NCBI RefSeq assembly: GCF_900637685.1
Contig: NZ_LR134388.1
Location: 696,001 to 760,000 of the forward strand
Direction: 5' to 3'
Origin: Legionella sainthelensi
Lineage (GTDB): Bacteria; Pseudomonadota; Gammaproteobacteria; Legionellales; Legionellaceae
Length of the DNA: 64,000 nucleotides
The translations under genes and the position numbers were made by a program. Shown piece after piece: positions 26,930 through 36,881 of this stretch. Position 1 is the stretch's first letter. Every line of letters begins with the position of its first letter. The notes below the pieces were generated by a model. It saw only the letters and a program-made list of their open reading frames with translations. It did not search any database and was not told the DNA's origin.

Positions 26930-27364
26930 TCAAACTACTTCAATTTCAACAGGGGCAATGCCTTTTATACCGAGTTTTTTAGCGGCAGCAAAGGATAAAT
27001 CAATCAGCCTGTTCGATAAAAAAGGACCTCGATCATTAATCCGAACCACAATCGACCGGCCATTATTCAGGTTTTTGACTCGTACTCGTGTTGCAAGTGG
27101 AAGTGTTGGATGAGCTGCTGTCATCGCATACATGTTATAGCGCTCCCCGGTCGATGTTTTTTGATTTCGAGCATGTGAGCCATACCAGGAAGCAACTCCT
27201 TTTGCTTTGTAGTGTTTGGCAGACTTCATCACATGATATGTTTTCCCTCGGATCACATAGTGGTCCGGACCATTAGCTTGCTGATGCGCACAAGCAACCA
27301 GTAGTATCGGGAGTAAGCCTGTAATGAGTCGTTTAATGGGCAACAAAATCGCATAATAGTTCAT
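26930..27364 (-). CDS. rlpA: RlpA-family septal lipoprotein
   Basis: A 144-residue protein with a lipoprotein signal peptide ending at the lipobox LLVAC (Cys about 25), so it should be anchored in the outer or inner membrane. The double-psi beta-barrel domain follows: GVASWYG (about 56-62), TSTGERYNMYAMTAAHPTLP, then VRINDRGPF with the catalytic Asp and LIDLS. RlpA proteins bind or cleave peptidoglycan lacking stem peptides at the septum. It lacks the C-terminal SPOR domain of longer members, so septal targeting may differ. It is a single gene with its own upstream region. Confidence 0.88.
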   Translation of the reverse strand: MNYYAILLPIKRLITGLLPILLVACAHQQANGPDHYVIRGKTYHVMKSAKHYKAKGVASWYGSHARNQKTSTGERYNMYAMTAAHPTLPLATRVRVKNLNNGRSIVVRINDRGPFLSNRLIDLSFAAAKKLGIKGIAPVEIEVV

Positions 27365-28027
27365 AAAGTTATCTTCTACTTCCGCAACAGATATTTACAT
27401 ATAAGTTTTAAATGCTATCGAGATGACCTTTATAAAAAACTTAATTTTAAATATACATAATTAATAGATGACGAGAAACAAAAATCTATCTTGCAAAAAA
27501 ATCGTCAATGGCAACACATTATTTATTATTTTTCTTCATCATGGATTTTTTTTGATTATATATTTTTTTGATGAACATGTAACAAATTTTTCTGGCTAAT
27601 CTCTTATCCTATCAAATCGGAGATGTCTCTATCTTCACTTAAAACTATGACCATTTTGACAAAGGAAATGGCATAGATAAAAGGTAATTCCATCTTGTAG
27701 CTGCCCATGTTGCCTCCATTTAATCAATATTAACACAATGTTAATTGCATTCATATTGACCTATATGGCTCTGGGCAAATCATGCATAATAGTATTAATT
27801 TAATGTTATAGTACACTAAATGAAATTGACGTTATCGATATTAATTTTATTCTTGATTAATAGAAGAACAATGAAATTAAAGTCTTTTGAAATGCTATTC
27901 TAATATTATGTCGCCCAAAAAATTTGGAACATCACTGTATTGAGTGTCCCATGCGTGTTACATAATTAGTGCGTGATCTTGTTAGTCGCATGACTATATT
28001 TGCTTCTACTTACTCAAAAGGAGTGCT
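27365..28027. other. 663-bp AT-rich divergent intergenic region
   Basis: No gene is visible. The region separates the divergent rlpA and cation ATPase genes and must hold both promoters. A TTAACA-CAA-TGTTAA inverted repeat at 27730-27744 is the only clear symmetrical element. AAAGGAG at 28017-28023 is the ribosome site of the ATPase gene. Confidence 0.5.
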
Positions 28028-30727
28028 ATGCAACTGAATGGGAAATCAGAAAAAGATCCTAGCATGAGTCAAAACGAATCATGGCATACCCTTGAAATCA
28101 GTGAAGTTGCGCTACGTCTGAATGTTGATCTGTCTAAAGGACTTAGTGAGCAAGAGGCAGAAACAAGATTAATTTCAGTGGGTATTAATCAAATCCAAAA
28201 ACAATCTTCACGATCACCTGTACTGGTTTTTCTGGCCCAATTTAAAAGTGCGTTGATTCTTATTCTAATCGGAGCTGCCATACTCGCTACACTAATAGGA
28301 AACTTTAAGGATGCTTCCGTTGTCCTTGCGATTGTAATTATTAATGCTTGTGTCGGTTTCTATCAAGAGTACCGGGCAGAACAAAGTTTAGCTGCACTTC
28401 GAAAGATGCTTCCAGTGCAGACTCACGTTCGGCGTGGTGGTACGAAACATACTATCAATGCCGAAGCCGTAGTGCCTGGTGATATAGTACTAGTTGAAGC
28501 TGGTGACCGACTTCCTGCTGATGGCAGATTGGTGGTTGTAGCCAATTTCGATGTTGATGAGTCGACTTTGACTGGTGAGTCACAACCAGTTAACAAATAT
28601 GTGGATGCAATGTTTGAAAGAGATCTTCCAGTAGCTGAGCGATTGAATATGGCCTATATGAATACCATGGTCACTCGCGGACGAGCAGAACTTCTTGTCA
28701 CGTCCACTGGGCCTCACACTGAGATGGGAAAGTTATCGCAACAGTTGGCTTTGACACCAGAGACTCTCAGCCCACTTCAAGTTCAGTTAGACCAGCTCGG
28801 CAAACGTCTGGGTGCGATAGCTTTGATATTGATAAGCCTTTTATTTGTATTTCAATTATTTCGTGGCGAGAATGTCACACATGCCATTATTGATGCCATT
28901 GCGCTGGCGGTTGCCGCAATGCCAGAGGGGTTGCCTGTGGTTGTCACAGTAACTTTAGCTCTGGGTATGTATCAGATGGCGCGACGCCATGCAATCGTCA
29001 AGCGTCTGGCCAGTGTCGAGATCTTAGGCTGCACAACGGTTATTTGCTCCGACAAGACGGGAACACTTACACTTAATCAAATGACTGTGCGGGAATTGTT
29101 TTATATTGGCCAGCGATTCAAAGTTACAGGTGAGGGCTACAGTACTTCGGGTGCGGTGCTTCATGAAACACCGAACTCATTGCTGCCTGACATGCAACCA
29201 CTTTTAGTCCCCTTAGTCGCTTGTAATGATAGTCTTGTTGAGAACGGGAGAGCCATTGGGGATCCGACCGAAGCTGCTCTGCTGGTACTTGTGGCAAAGG
29301 CAGGATTTCACCGCGAACGAATTATGACTGACTACCCGCGCATTGCCGAGATACCTTTTGATTCTACCTATAAATTCATGGCTACTTTTCACCGTGTTGG
29401 TGGAGGTGTTCGAATTTTTGTCAAAGGAGCACCAGATGTTCTTCTGGCTCGTTGCAGCCATTTGATTAGTGATGATCACAATGATCTATTAGACAACAAG
29501 CACAAGAAAGAAATAGAAGAGCAGTATTGCACTATGGCATCTCGCGGGCTTCGATGTTTACTTATAGCTTCCCGTACTTTGGATGCTGAAGAATTTGTTT
29601 TATCAGATAATTTATTGGTTTGGATTGGTGATCTCACTTTTATCGGTCTGCTCGGATTACAGGACCCTCCACGAGCCGAAGTAAGGCAAGCTATCGCGCA
29701 GTGTAAAGAGGCTGGCATCGCGGTCAAAATGATTACGGGTGATCATAAGGATACTGGCGTAGCTATCGCACATGAACTCGGTCTACAAGGTGAAGCCCTC
29801 TCTGGTAAAGAACTCGATCGGTTGGATGATCTACAGCTTGCCGAAGTTATAAACGGTATTACCGTGTTTGCGCGAGTGTCGCCAGCTCATAAAGTGAAGA
29901 TCGTGCAAGTGCTGCAGAGTATGGGGCATGTAGTAGCGATGACCGGTGATGGTCTCAATGATGCTCCTGCCTTAAAAAATGCGGATATTGGTGTGGCGAT
30001 GGGGGTCGTGGGTACTGCGGTTGCAAAAGAAGCTGCAACTATGGTGCTTATGGACGACAACTTTTCTACAATTGTTAGTGCGGTCCATCAGGGACGAGTA
30101 CTCTACGATAATATCCTCAAATTCCTCCGTTTCCAACTCTCCACTACCGTAGGCGCAATTCTGACGGTGTTTTTTGCGCCTATCTTAGGATTACCGGAAC
30201 CCTTTAATCCAATCCAAATCTTATGGGTCGCACTGATCATGGATGGCCCACCTGCAGTATCTCTGGCCTTAGATGCAGGACGCCCAGGAATTATGAACGA
30301 TTCCCCACGTAATCGTTTGGATCCTGTACTGCCATGGATGCGTCTGGTACGCATTCTTGTGTTCGGTTTAACAATGATGGTGGGTACACTCGGGGTGCTG
30401 TACTACGCAGTCAACAATTACAACGAACAAACAGCATTGACACTTGCTTTTACCACATTTGTACTGTTCCAGTTTTTCAATGTGTTCAATGCACGTGTTG
30501 AGAGAGGTTCGACTTTTGGCAAAGGTTTTTTCGAAAATAGAATGTTGTGGCTATCCCTCATTGCTGTTGTTATTCTTCAAGTTCTTGCAGTACACTGGAT
30601 GCCGGCACAGTCTATTTTTGGCACGTCTTATTTGACTCTTACTCAGTGGTTAATGGCCATTGGCATTGCTTCCTCTATATTAATATTTGAGGAAGGACGT
30701 AAAGCCGCAATCAGATGGTTTTTATGA
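28028..30727 (+). CDS. P2-type cation-transporting ATPase (Ca2+/Na+ pump-like)
   Basis: An 899-residue membrane pump. In order: an N-terminal cation-ATPase domain, two membrane spans (about 65-110), an actuator domain with LTGES, the PEGLP motif in transmembrane helix 4, the phosphorylation site CSDKTGTLT, a nucleotide-binding domain, the hinge MTGDGLNDAP, and six C-terminal spans. PEGLP with a full-length C-terminal half fits the PMCA/SERCA or PMA1-like branches rather than heavy-metal pumps; the ion cannot be assigned from sequence alone. All catalytic residues are intact. The start is preceded by AAAGGAG. It is monocistronic, with a hairpin about 165 bases downstream. Confidence 0.92.
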   Translation: MQLNGKSEKDPSMSQNESWHTLEISEVALRLNVDLSKGLSEQEAETRLISVGINQIQKQSSRSPVLVFLAQFKSALILILIGAAILATLIGNFKDASVVLAIVIINACVGFYQEYRAEQSLAALRKMLPVQTHVRRGGTKHTINAEAVVPGDIVLVEAGDRLPADGRLVVVANFDVDESTLTGESQPVNKYVDAMFERDLPVAERLNMAYMNTMVTRGRAELLVTSTGPHTEMGKLSQQLALTPETLSPLQVQLDQLGKRLGAIALILISLLFVFQLFRGENVTHAIIDAIALAVAAMPEGLPVVVTVTLALGMYQMARRHAIVKRLASVEILGCTTVICSDKTGTLTLNQMTVRELFYIGQRFKVTGEGYSTSGAVLHETPNSLLPDMQPLLVPLVACNDSLVENGRAIGDPTEAALLVLVAKAGFHRERIMTDYPRIAEIPFDSTYKFMATFHRVGGGVRIFVKGAPDVLLARCSHLISDDHNDLLDNKHKKEIEEQYCTMASRGLRCLLIASRTLDAEEFVLSDNLLVWIGDLTFIGLLGLQDPPRAEVRQAIAQCKEAGIAVKMITGDHKDTGVAIAHELGLQGEALSGKELDRLDDLQLAEVINGITVFARVSPAHKVKIVQVLQSMGHVVAMTGDGLNDAPALKNADIGVAMGVVGTAVAKEAATMVLMDDNFSTIVSAVHQGRVLYDNILKFLRFQLSTTVGAILTVFFAPILGLPEPFNPIQILWVALIMDGPPAVSLALDAGRPGIMNDSPRNRLDPVLPWMRLVRILVFGLTMMVGTLGVLYYAVNNYNEQTALTLAFTTFVLFQFFNVFNARVERGSTFGKGFFENRMLWLSLIAVVILQVLAVHWMPAQSIFGTSYLTLTQWLMAIGIASSILIFEEGRKAAIRWFL

Positions 30728-30890
30728 GAGTGAATGTCTCGAAGTGAAGATTTGTAACGAAAGATTGAATACACTTTATGAATGAAATTTATTTTAAGTA
30801 ATTTCAGGATCTTATTTCGAGTTTTTGTGGATTGTTTGGGGCTTTTTCCTTAATTATTTTTAGAAGAGCGAAAATCATATAAGTAAATTT

Positions 30891-30913
30891 GTCGCACCGT
30901 CGGTGCGACTTTT
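30891..30913 (+). terminator. Rho-independent terminator candidate
   Basis: GTCGCACC and GGTGCGAC form a perfect 8-bp GC-rich stem with a 3-base loop, followed by TTTTG. The T tract is short, so efficiency is uncertain. It is downstream of the cation ATPase gene. Confidence 0.6.
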
Positions 30914-31018
30914 GTGGATACTGGAGGCCTGATGACTGAGACTCCTAGCCCTTTTGTCTCGTCACCCAGGATGAGCAATCCAACTTACTCAGGTTACATT
31001 GGGATAGGGGTATATTAA

Positions 31019-31504
31019 TTAATCAAGCTTGGGTCTTGTTACTGGGTCGGATTTAGGCGCAGCATCACCATATATATAAGAGTTCAATAATATCAGTGTA
31101 CTTTGTGTTACAGCTAATGCTACTCCTGCCATTTTTATAACGCCCATTAACTGGCTAGGCTCACCAGTATTTGTGTATATTTCCGCTGCTTTGAAAGTAA
31201 GAAGCAAAAAACCCGTAACAAATTGTGCTCCTCCCATTAATTGACCCATATAAGAATAAGCAGAATCCTCACCCTTTGCCCTATAATATCGATTGCCAAA
31301 AAAACCAATTCCGCCAACAACCAGCCCACCCACTCCGGTGACCACATCACTGTTAATCATCTGATCCGCTTTACTGAGTGCATAGAGAATTGCGGGGCCT
31401 TTAGTAGCGATTTGCAGGTTAAATTTAGCAGCACTCTCATATACATCTGCACCTAATTTAGACTCATCTGCATTGGAAATCTTTTCTCGTTTTTCTTCAG
31501 CCAT
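31019..31504 (-). CDS. Small membrane protein of unknown function
   Basis: A 161-residue protein when started at 31504, where AAGGAG precedes the ATG; a longer start at 31564 has no ribosome site. After a charged N-terminus (about 1-30) there are three hydrophobic, Gly-rich segments (about 55-72, 90-105, 118-138). I do not recognise the family. It is a single gene, flanked by a terminator-like hairpin on one side and a 380-base gene-free stretch on the other. Confidence 0.7.
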   Translation of the reverse strand: MAEEKREKISNADESKLGADVYESAAKFNLQIATKGPAILYALSKADQMINSDVVTGVGGLVVGGIGFFGNRYYRAKGEDSAYSYMGQLMGGAQFVTGFLLLTFKAAEIYTNTGEPSQLMGVIKMAGVALAVTQSTLILLNSYIYGDAAPKSDPVTRPKLD

Positions 31505-31564
31505 AACCACTCCTTGTAATAAAAAAGCTGCATTGTTGTAGCCTGAGTGAGCGCTAGAGGTCAA

Positions 31565-31909
31565 GTTTTTTGATAATTCTCGTTAAAAAAGTTATTAGGT
31601 ATGTCACAAGATCCCATGACTTAAATCCTATTAAATATACCTTCCCCCTGGGGACAATTTGTTATTTTCTAGAGAGCTTAATTCTTCAAAAAGCTTTTAT
31701 GTTTGTTTTTCAATTTGTTTCGAAAAATTGCCTGGAGGAGGAAGGAGTACTCCAGATCAAATTACATCAAAATTGATGAAGAGAATTATGCGAGCTGATG
31801 AATATCTATAGGTAGTCGTGATTTCGTAATGCTTCGATTTGTACATAAAGTTCTCTGCGAAGTACAGTACATTAAGTCTTATTAATACCCAAATTAGTTT
31901 TTAATTAGA
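31565..31909. other. Gene-free stretch
   Basis: Nothing convincing is encoded here on either strand. A 68-codon plus-strand frame at 31570 has no ribosome site or protein-like composition. Confidence 0.4.
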
Positions 31910-31941
31910 AACTCTCTTGAGCATTGCAATTCAAGAGAGTT
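31910..31941 (-). terminator. Terminator of the DJ-1/PfpI gene
   Basis: AACTCTCTTGA and TCAAGAGAGTT form a perfect 11-bp stem with a 10-base loop just past the stop codon at 31948. On the minus strand it is followed by TTTCTAATTAAAAAC, giving a modest T-rich tail. Confidence 0.6.
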
Positions 31942-31947
31942 ATTGAA

Positions 31948-32631
31948 TTAGATGGATGACGAAAGTAGCTTGACTAATGCTTGTGCGCTAGCGGTTGAAG
32001 ATGCAGGATTTTGACCTGTAATTAGATGGCTATCAACGATAACAAAACTTTGCCAATTAGGTGCTTTTTCGAATAGACCTCCTAATCGTTTCAACTCATC
32101 TTCTACGAGAAATGGAACAACTTCTGTGAGCTGTACTTCCTCTTCTTCGCTATTGGTGAAACCTGTCACACGTTTTCCTTTGACTAGGGGAATCCCTTTA
32201 TAATTGACATGTCGTAGTACTCCTGGTGCATGACATACTAAAGCAACAGGTTTTTCAGAATTATAAAACGATTCAATTAAACTGATTGACGCCGTATTTT
32301 CAGCAAGATCCCACAAAGGGCCATGGCCACCTGGATAGAATAGCGCATTAAAATTTTCTGCCTTCACATCTGCAAGTTTGACAGTTTGGGATAGATCTTT
32401 CTGAGCCTGCTCGTCTTGCTTGAATCGCTGCATGGCCGGGGTCTGATTCTCAGGTAAATCACTCTTTGGATCAATAGGGGGCTGCCCTCCTTTAGGCGAG
32501 GCTAATGTGAGTTCAACACTCGCATCCTTGAATACAAAATAGGGGGCCGCAAATTCCTCTAACCAGAAACCTGTTTTACGACCCGTATTGCCAAGCATAT
32601 CATGTGAAGTCAGAACCATTAATATTTTCAT
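31948..32631 (-). CDS. DJ-1/PfpI-family protein (Hsp31-like glutamine amidotransferase-type domain)
   Basis: A 227-residue class-I glutamine-amidotransferase-like protein. The nucleophile elbow VALVCHAPG (Cys about 127, followed by His) and the preceding YPGGHGPLWDL are typical of the Hsp31/YDR533C branch. Members act as glyoxalase III/deglycase or chaperones in carbonyl and oxidative stress. The cap residues TNSEEEEVQL also fit. No signal peptide, so cytosolic. AGGAGAAGTGA precedes the start. It is single-gene with its own terminator. Substrate is uncertain. Confidence 0.88.
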   Translation of the reverse strand: MKILMVLTSHDMLGNTGRKTGFWLEEFAAPYFVFKDASVELTLASPKGGQPPIDPKSDLPENQTPAMQRFKQDEQAQKDLSQTVKLADVKAENFNALFYPGGHGPLWDLAENTASISLIESFYNSEKPVALVCHAPGVLRHVNYKGIPLVKGKRVTGFTNSEEEEVQLTEVVPFLVEDELKRLGGLFEKAPNWQSFVIVDSHLITGQNPASSTASAQALVKLLSSSI

Positions 32632-32845
32632 TCACTTCTCCTTGTAAGAATGCTAAAGATGACAAAGTTCTTTCAGTATAATACACAGTGAAGCTACATT
32701 TAATTTATTTACACTAACTAGAAAGTATTTAACGACATCATCACATGAGAACCATAAGAAAGAATTTAAAAAATGGTTCCATACTGTTTCCAGATAAGAG
32801 GGTAGTTTCGCTGCTGTTATGCTTCATTAATTTACCGTCTATCAG

Positions 32846-33631
32846 TTAAATTAAAGGGGCGACAAGTTGATGATCATATTCTAAATACGCCGTAGCTTGA
32901 GATTTAAATTCAAAAAATTCGTTTATTCTTATCTCATACAAAGCCTTCATAGCATCTAGTTCAGTATGTCCACCAACTGCCCCAAAGGTCGCTGTCGCGC
33001 CATAGTGGTTCTCACCTTTATGTGCAGTAAAATCAATACCTAATTTAGAGTCTATAGCAAACCAATCTTCATATTTACTTGTCCTGTGATTATAAAGTGT
33101 CATACTCGATTGTGGCCTAGAGGTAAATTTTGGCGGAGGATTGAAAAGGACATCAGTAGAGCAATATTCATAGACAACACGCATTGGAAGCTTTTTTTGA
33201 GCTCCACCAACACCCTTTATCCATTGCTGATTAATAGTATCCCAATCGAGCTCTGGTGCCACATCTAACGGATAGGCACCAATGCATTGAAAATTATTAC
33301 TTTTACCAAGGCTTTTATGTGCAACACCAGCGGGTATGATGATCACATCTCCTTGGTTAATCATATAAATTGGACCGTTCTCACCACCGAATTGAACCTG
33401 ACAATCGCCTGAAGTAATCACTAGTACTTCATGTGTATTACTATGGTAATGATGAAAATCATAGATACCGTCTACCCATGAATGGCTCCAATTATTTTGC
33501 TCCAATCGAGATTGGATCACTTTTGATGGCTCATTACTGTTTATTAGCGCTTGTTTATAAATTAATAATGGATAATAGGGATTGCCAGGCAAATAATCCT
33601 GGAGTGAAATCATTTTTTGTATAATTTCCAT
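32846..33631 (-). CDS. YjlB-like cupin protein with a C-terminal extension
   Basis: A 261-residue protein. Residues about 10-155 match the YjlB-type cupin: NPYYPLLIYKQAL, then W.DGIYDFHHYHSNTHEVL with the metal-binding His cluster and Glu, then GDVIIIPAGVAHKSLG with the last His. Ordinary YjlB proteins are about 165 residues; this one has roughly 100 further residues (about 160-261) ending KSQATAYLEYDHQLVAPLI that I do not recognise. The start at 33631 is fixed by AGGGGGAAG; the longer in-frame ATG would overlap the upstream gene. The metal and substrate are unknown. Confidence 0.75.
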   Translation of the reverse strand: MEIIQKMISLQDYLPGNPYYPLLIYKQALINSNEPSKVIQSRLEQNNWSHSWVDGIYDFHHYHSNTHEVLVITSGDCQVQFGGENGPIYMINQGDVIIIPAGVAHKSLGKSNNFQCIGAYPLDVAPELDWDTINQQWIKGVGGAQKKLPMRVVYEYCSTDVLFNPPPKFTSRPQSSMTLYNHRTSKYEDWFAIDSKLGIDFTAHKGENHYGATATFGAVGGHTELDAMKALYEIRINEFFEFKSQATAYLEYDHQLVAPLI

Positions 33632-33674
33632 AATGCTTCCCCCTGAAATAATTAGATGAACAGTGCTGGTAAAT

Positions 33675-33923
33675 TTATGAGTTGAAAACTCCATTTTTTA
33701 AATCATTTTCAAAATCAACTAACCAAGCTGATGAGTATTCTGATTTATAGGTTTTACTTTTTTTTGTTGATAGCCTTGTGATCGTAGTTACATCTTTTAG
33801 GGGTTGGACAGATTGGGTGCCCCATTGTATTAAATTATGATCATTTATTTTAAAATCATCTGGAATGAAACCTAAATTGTTGAGTAGGTCTTTAAGTGCT
33901 TCTTGTGTGTCTTTCATCATCAT
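33675..33923 (-). CDS. Small hypothetical protein
   Basis: An 82-residue acidic/basic soluble protein with no recognisable motif, starting MMMKDTQEALKDLL. It is 43 bases upstream of the cupin gene on the same strand and could be co-transcribed. Its composition is protein-like throughout, but no family match can be offered. Confidence 0.5.
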   Translation of the reverse strand: MMMKDTQEALKDLLNNLGFIPDDFKINDHNLIQWGTQSVQPLKDVTTITRLSTKKSKTYKSEYSSAWLVDFENDLKNGVFNS

Positions 33924-34098
33924 GTTTCATTAAGTTATAAAACGCTAGTTTGCAGCGGGTTATTACAAGCCGAGGCAGTAAAAACCGGCGCAAGCAATTG
34001 TTTTTATTCAATTTTATTGTAGCGTAAAATCAATTGTGCGTATGAGCATATACCAATTATTTATACTAATATGAGCATAAAAGGACTCTCTTGCTCAT

Positions 34099-34479
34099 GT
34101 AAAAACTTTATCTGTTAGCTATACCGAAGCTTTAAGTAGGACAACAGAACAACGACAAGCACTAAAAAGGGTTTCTCCACAAACTGAAACCGTCAACCTG
34201 GTAGATCCAGCAGCCAAGGTAATGCAAATAAATAACTCGTTACCTCTATCAGCTCCCTAGGTGGAAAAACAAGCGTACCTTCATTACTTGCCTAAGGCAC
34301 CTTGTTTATAAAGAAGAAAAGAAAAATGTAATTCCGAGCGCCTTAAAGGAATTTGTTAGCAGCATGAGCAGTTCCGCATAGATCATGAGCTGTCAGCTTT
34401 AAGAGCCTTGGTTGTAAAGAATGTTGTTTTTGCAGTTATTGATGACTTCTTAGAGCTGTCCTATTTTGAGCACACTTAG
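34099..34479 (+). pseudogene. Decayed coding sequence, family unknown
   Basis: One frame (34099-34260) reads as protein, with segments such as TEALSRTTEQRQALKRVSP, and ends in a stop. Protein-like sequence resumes in another frame (34384-34479) with HELSALRALVVKNVVFAVID. There is no usable start and several stops lie between. Alternating Glu/Gln/Leu-rich segments suggest a helical protein. It is the main content of the 746-base interval before the malic enzyme; the rest shows nothing. Confidence 0.45.
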
Positions 34480-34669
34480 ATTATTCCAGATCCTAAATTA
34501 TTTAGAGTGATCGAGATCAAGTAGATAAGTTGGTCGAATCAATATAATTTCATTAAATCCTCTTAATATAATTCAAAAAAATTGTACGGATTACAAAAAA
34601 TGTACTTAAATTTTTTAAAGAGCATGGCAAAAGTATGAGTTTATGAAGTCAGGAAGCAATGGAGTCATT

Positions 34670-36094
34670 ATGGCCAATCGAATCTGTTCTGCATCAAGTA
34701 GCATTACCCTGAGAGCTCGTATAAAAACTACTCCAGGAACTTTTGGCAAATTAGCTGCAGTTATCGAAAAAGAAGGCGGGCAACTCAATGCGATTGATAC
34801 GGTTCGTATTGAGGATGGTTATCAGATACGTGATTTTACCATTTTTACGTGCGGTCCAAAACATGCTGAAATCATAGTGAATCAATTGCGTATGATTCCT
34901 GAAATCGAGGTACTCCAAGTTTCTGATCGAACTTTTCTTGCCCATCTGGGTGGAAAAATTAGGATTAAAGGTCGTATTCCATTAAAAAACCGAGATGATT
35001 TGTCAATTGCTTATACACCTGGTGTTGCACGAATTTGTACTGCTATTTATGAAAAACCGGAAAATGTATTTAATCTGACCATTAAAAAAAATATGGTTGC
35101 AGTTGTTTCAGATGGAAGCTCTGTTTTAGGTTTGGGAAATATAGGCCCTTATGCAGCGATTCCAGTTATGGAGGGAAAAGCACTATTGTTTAAAGAGTTT
35201 GCCAATGTCGATGCATTTCCCATTTGTCTCGATACCCAAGATGTGGATGAAATCGTTACCGCTATCAAACATATTGCTCCTGTATTTGGGGGAATTAATT
35301 TAGAGGACATTTCAGCCCCTCGCTGCTTTGAAGTTGAGGAGCGATTAAAAAAAGAGTTGAATATTCCAGTATTTCATGATGATCAACACGGTACAGCAGT
35401 GGTGCTGGCTGCGGCAATGATTAATGCACTCAAAGTGGTTCACAAAAAACTGGAACAGATTAAAGTGGTTATAGTGGGCATTGGAGCTGCCGGTACTGCT
35501 TGCACTAAAATGCTACTCAATTTAGGGGTAAAAAATATTATCGGTTGTGATTGTGATGGCGTGCTTTATCAAGGTAAATCAGGATTACACCCATCGCATC
35601 AATGGTATGCTGAACATACCAATCCTAATCTTGAAAAAGGGACAGTGCATGAGGTAATCAAAGGAGCGGATGTTTTTATTGGCGTTTCAAAACCAGGAGT
35701 TATTACTGCTAAAGATGTAAAAAAAATGAATAAAGATGCAATTGTCTTTGCAATGGCAAATCCCACACCTGAAATAATGCCTGAAGATGCAAAAAAATAC
35801 GCAACTATCGTTGCAACAGGGCGAAGTGATTATCCTAATCAAATTAATAACGTATTGTGTTTTCCTGGCATGTTTCGAGGTGTTTTAGATTGTATGGCGA
35901 CTGAAATTAATGAAGAAATGAAGCAGGCCGCAGCTTATGCTATTGCAAATTCTATAGAAGAGCAGCATTTAAGTTGTAGTTACATTATTCCCAGCGTATT
36001 TGATACTCGTGTTGTAAAAAATGTTGCTCAAGCGGTTAAAGAGACAGCCATTAAAACAGGGGTGGCCCGTAAATTAATAAAATACAATTTTTAA
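34670..36094 (+). CDS. NAD-dependent malic enzyme with N-terminal ACT domain
   Basis: A 474-residue enzyme that decarboxylates malate to pyruvate, linking the TCA cycle to gluconeogenic or pyruvate pools. An ACT-like regulatory domain (about 5-80) precedes the malic domain, with YTPGVA, the catalytic Tyr-Lys region, DGSSVLGLGNIGP, and the acidic metal site NLEDISAPRCFE. HDDQHGTAVV follows, then the NAD-binding Rossmann motif GIGAAGTA (about 270) and FAMANPTPE. All are intact. I use 34670 because GGAG lies 7 bases before it; an in-frame ATG at 34643 is upstream. The ACT domain suggests allosteric control by an amino acid. Confidence 0.93.
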   Translation: MANRICSASSSITLRARIKTTPGTFGKLAAVIEKEGGQLNAIDTVRIEDGYQIRDFTIFTCGPKHAEIIVNQLRMIPEIEVLQVSDRTFLAHLGGKIRIKGRIPLKNRDDLSIAYTPGVARICTAIYEKPENVFNLTIKKNMVAVVSDGSSVLGLGNIGPYAAIPVMEGKALLFKEFANVDAFPICLDTQDVDEIVTAIKHIAPVFGGINLEDISAPRCFEVEERLKKELNIPVFHDDQHGTAVVLAAAMINALKVVHKKLEQIKVVIVGIGAAGTACTKMLLNLGVKNIIGCDCDGVLYQGKSGLHPSHQWYAEHTNPNLEKGTVHEVIKGADVFIGVSKPGVITAKDVKKMNKDAIVFAMANPTPEIMPEDAKKYATIVATGRSDYPNQINNVLCFPGMFRGVLDCMATEINEEMKQAAAYAIANSIEEQHLSCSYIIPSVFDTRVVKNVAQAVKETAIKTGVARKLIKYNF

Positions 36095-36265
36095 TTTCCA
36101 TGTAAAATAAACACTATTAAAATAGTGAATACTCGGCTGACTGAAAACATAGGATCAGGTTTCAAACTTATTCCTAATATGATGAGCTATAATTATCAAT
36201 GTATTACTTCGCATTGCTGTAAAGGGTAACGATGTCATCATCCATAATGGCAGAAAGGTGAATAT

Positions 36266-36724
36266 ATGGCATTTATAGAAGCATTTGTAGAGGAAATAGT
36301 TCCTGTAGCGCAGCAACGTCTTATTACCATCAGAGATGATGCCCTATTGTTGGAGGCTGCTAAGTTTCTTGATGGTCGACACATCAATCTTGTTGTGGTG
36401 TGCGACAAGGATGGCGCAATGGTTGGTATCATTACGCGAACAGATGTTGTTCGTATGATGTCAGTTTGCCAGGGTTGTGGCTGTACCGTTCCTGTTGCAA
36501 CAGTAATGACTAAAGATGTTATTTATTGTCACCCGACCTACTTATTGCGAGATGTATGGACGACTATGAAAGAGAAAAATCTTTTACATGTCCCTATCGT
36601 TGACGAAAATTTCAAACCATTAGGGGTAATTAACGCACGTGATGCTCTTTTAGTGCTTATGGAAAAAGCAGAGTTTGAGAGCTCGCTGTTACGTGATTAC
36701 GTCATGAACGTTGGCTACAGATAA
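36266..36724 (+). CDS. Tandem CBS-domain protein
   Basis: A 152-residue protein made almost entirely of two CBS domains (about 12-65 and 80-140), each with the hydrophobic 'VVCDKDGAMVGIITRTDVVR' or 'VPIVDENFKPLGVINARDAL' pattern. A GCGC-type cysteine cluster (CQGCGC, about 70-75) lies between them and may bind a metal or respond to redox state. CBS pairs bind AMP, ATP or SAM and regulate partner enzymes. It follows malic enzyme by 170 bases and may have its own promoter. AAAGGTG precedes the ATG. Confidence 0.88.
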   Translation: MAFIEAFVEEIVPVAQQRLITIRDDALLLEAAKFLDGRHINLVVVCDKDGAMVGIITRTDVVRMMSVCQGCGCTVPVATVMTKDVIYCHPTYLLRDVWTTMKEKNLLHVPIVDENFKPLGVINARDALLVLMEKAEFESSLLRDYVMNVGYR

Positions 36725-36881
36725 TTTTATCCATACTCTGTGACGATGTGATTGTGAAGCGAGCAGAGTGTTTTCATTACTAAAAGAATAGGAATTACAG
36801 CAAATAGAGTTTGCTAGCAACTTTTAAATTCGTCTATTAGGACGACAGGTAGGATTAAAGAGCCAAAAAAAGAGGTCTTGA

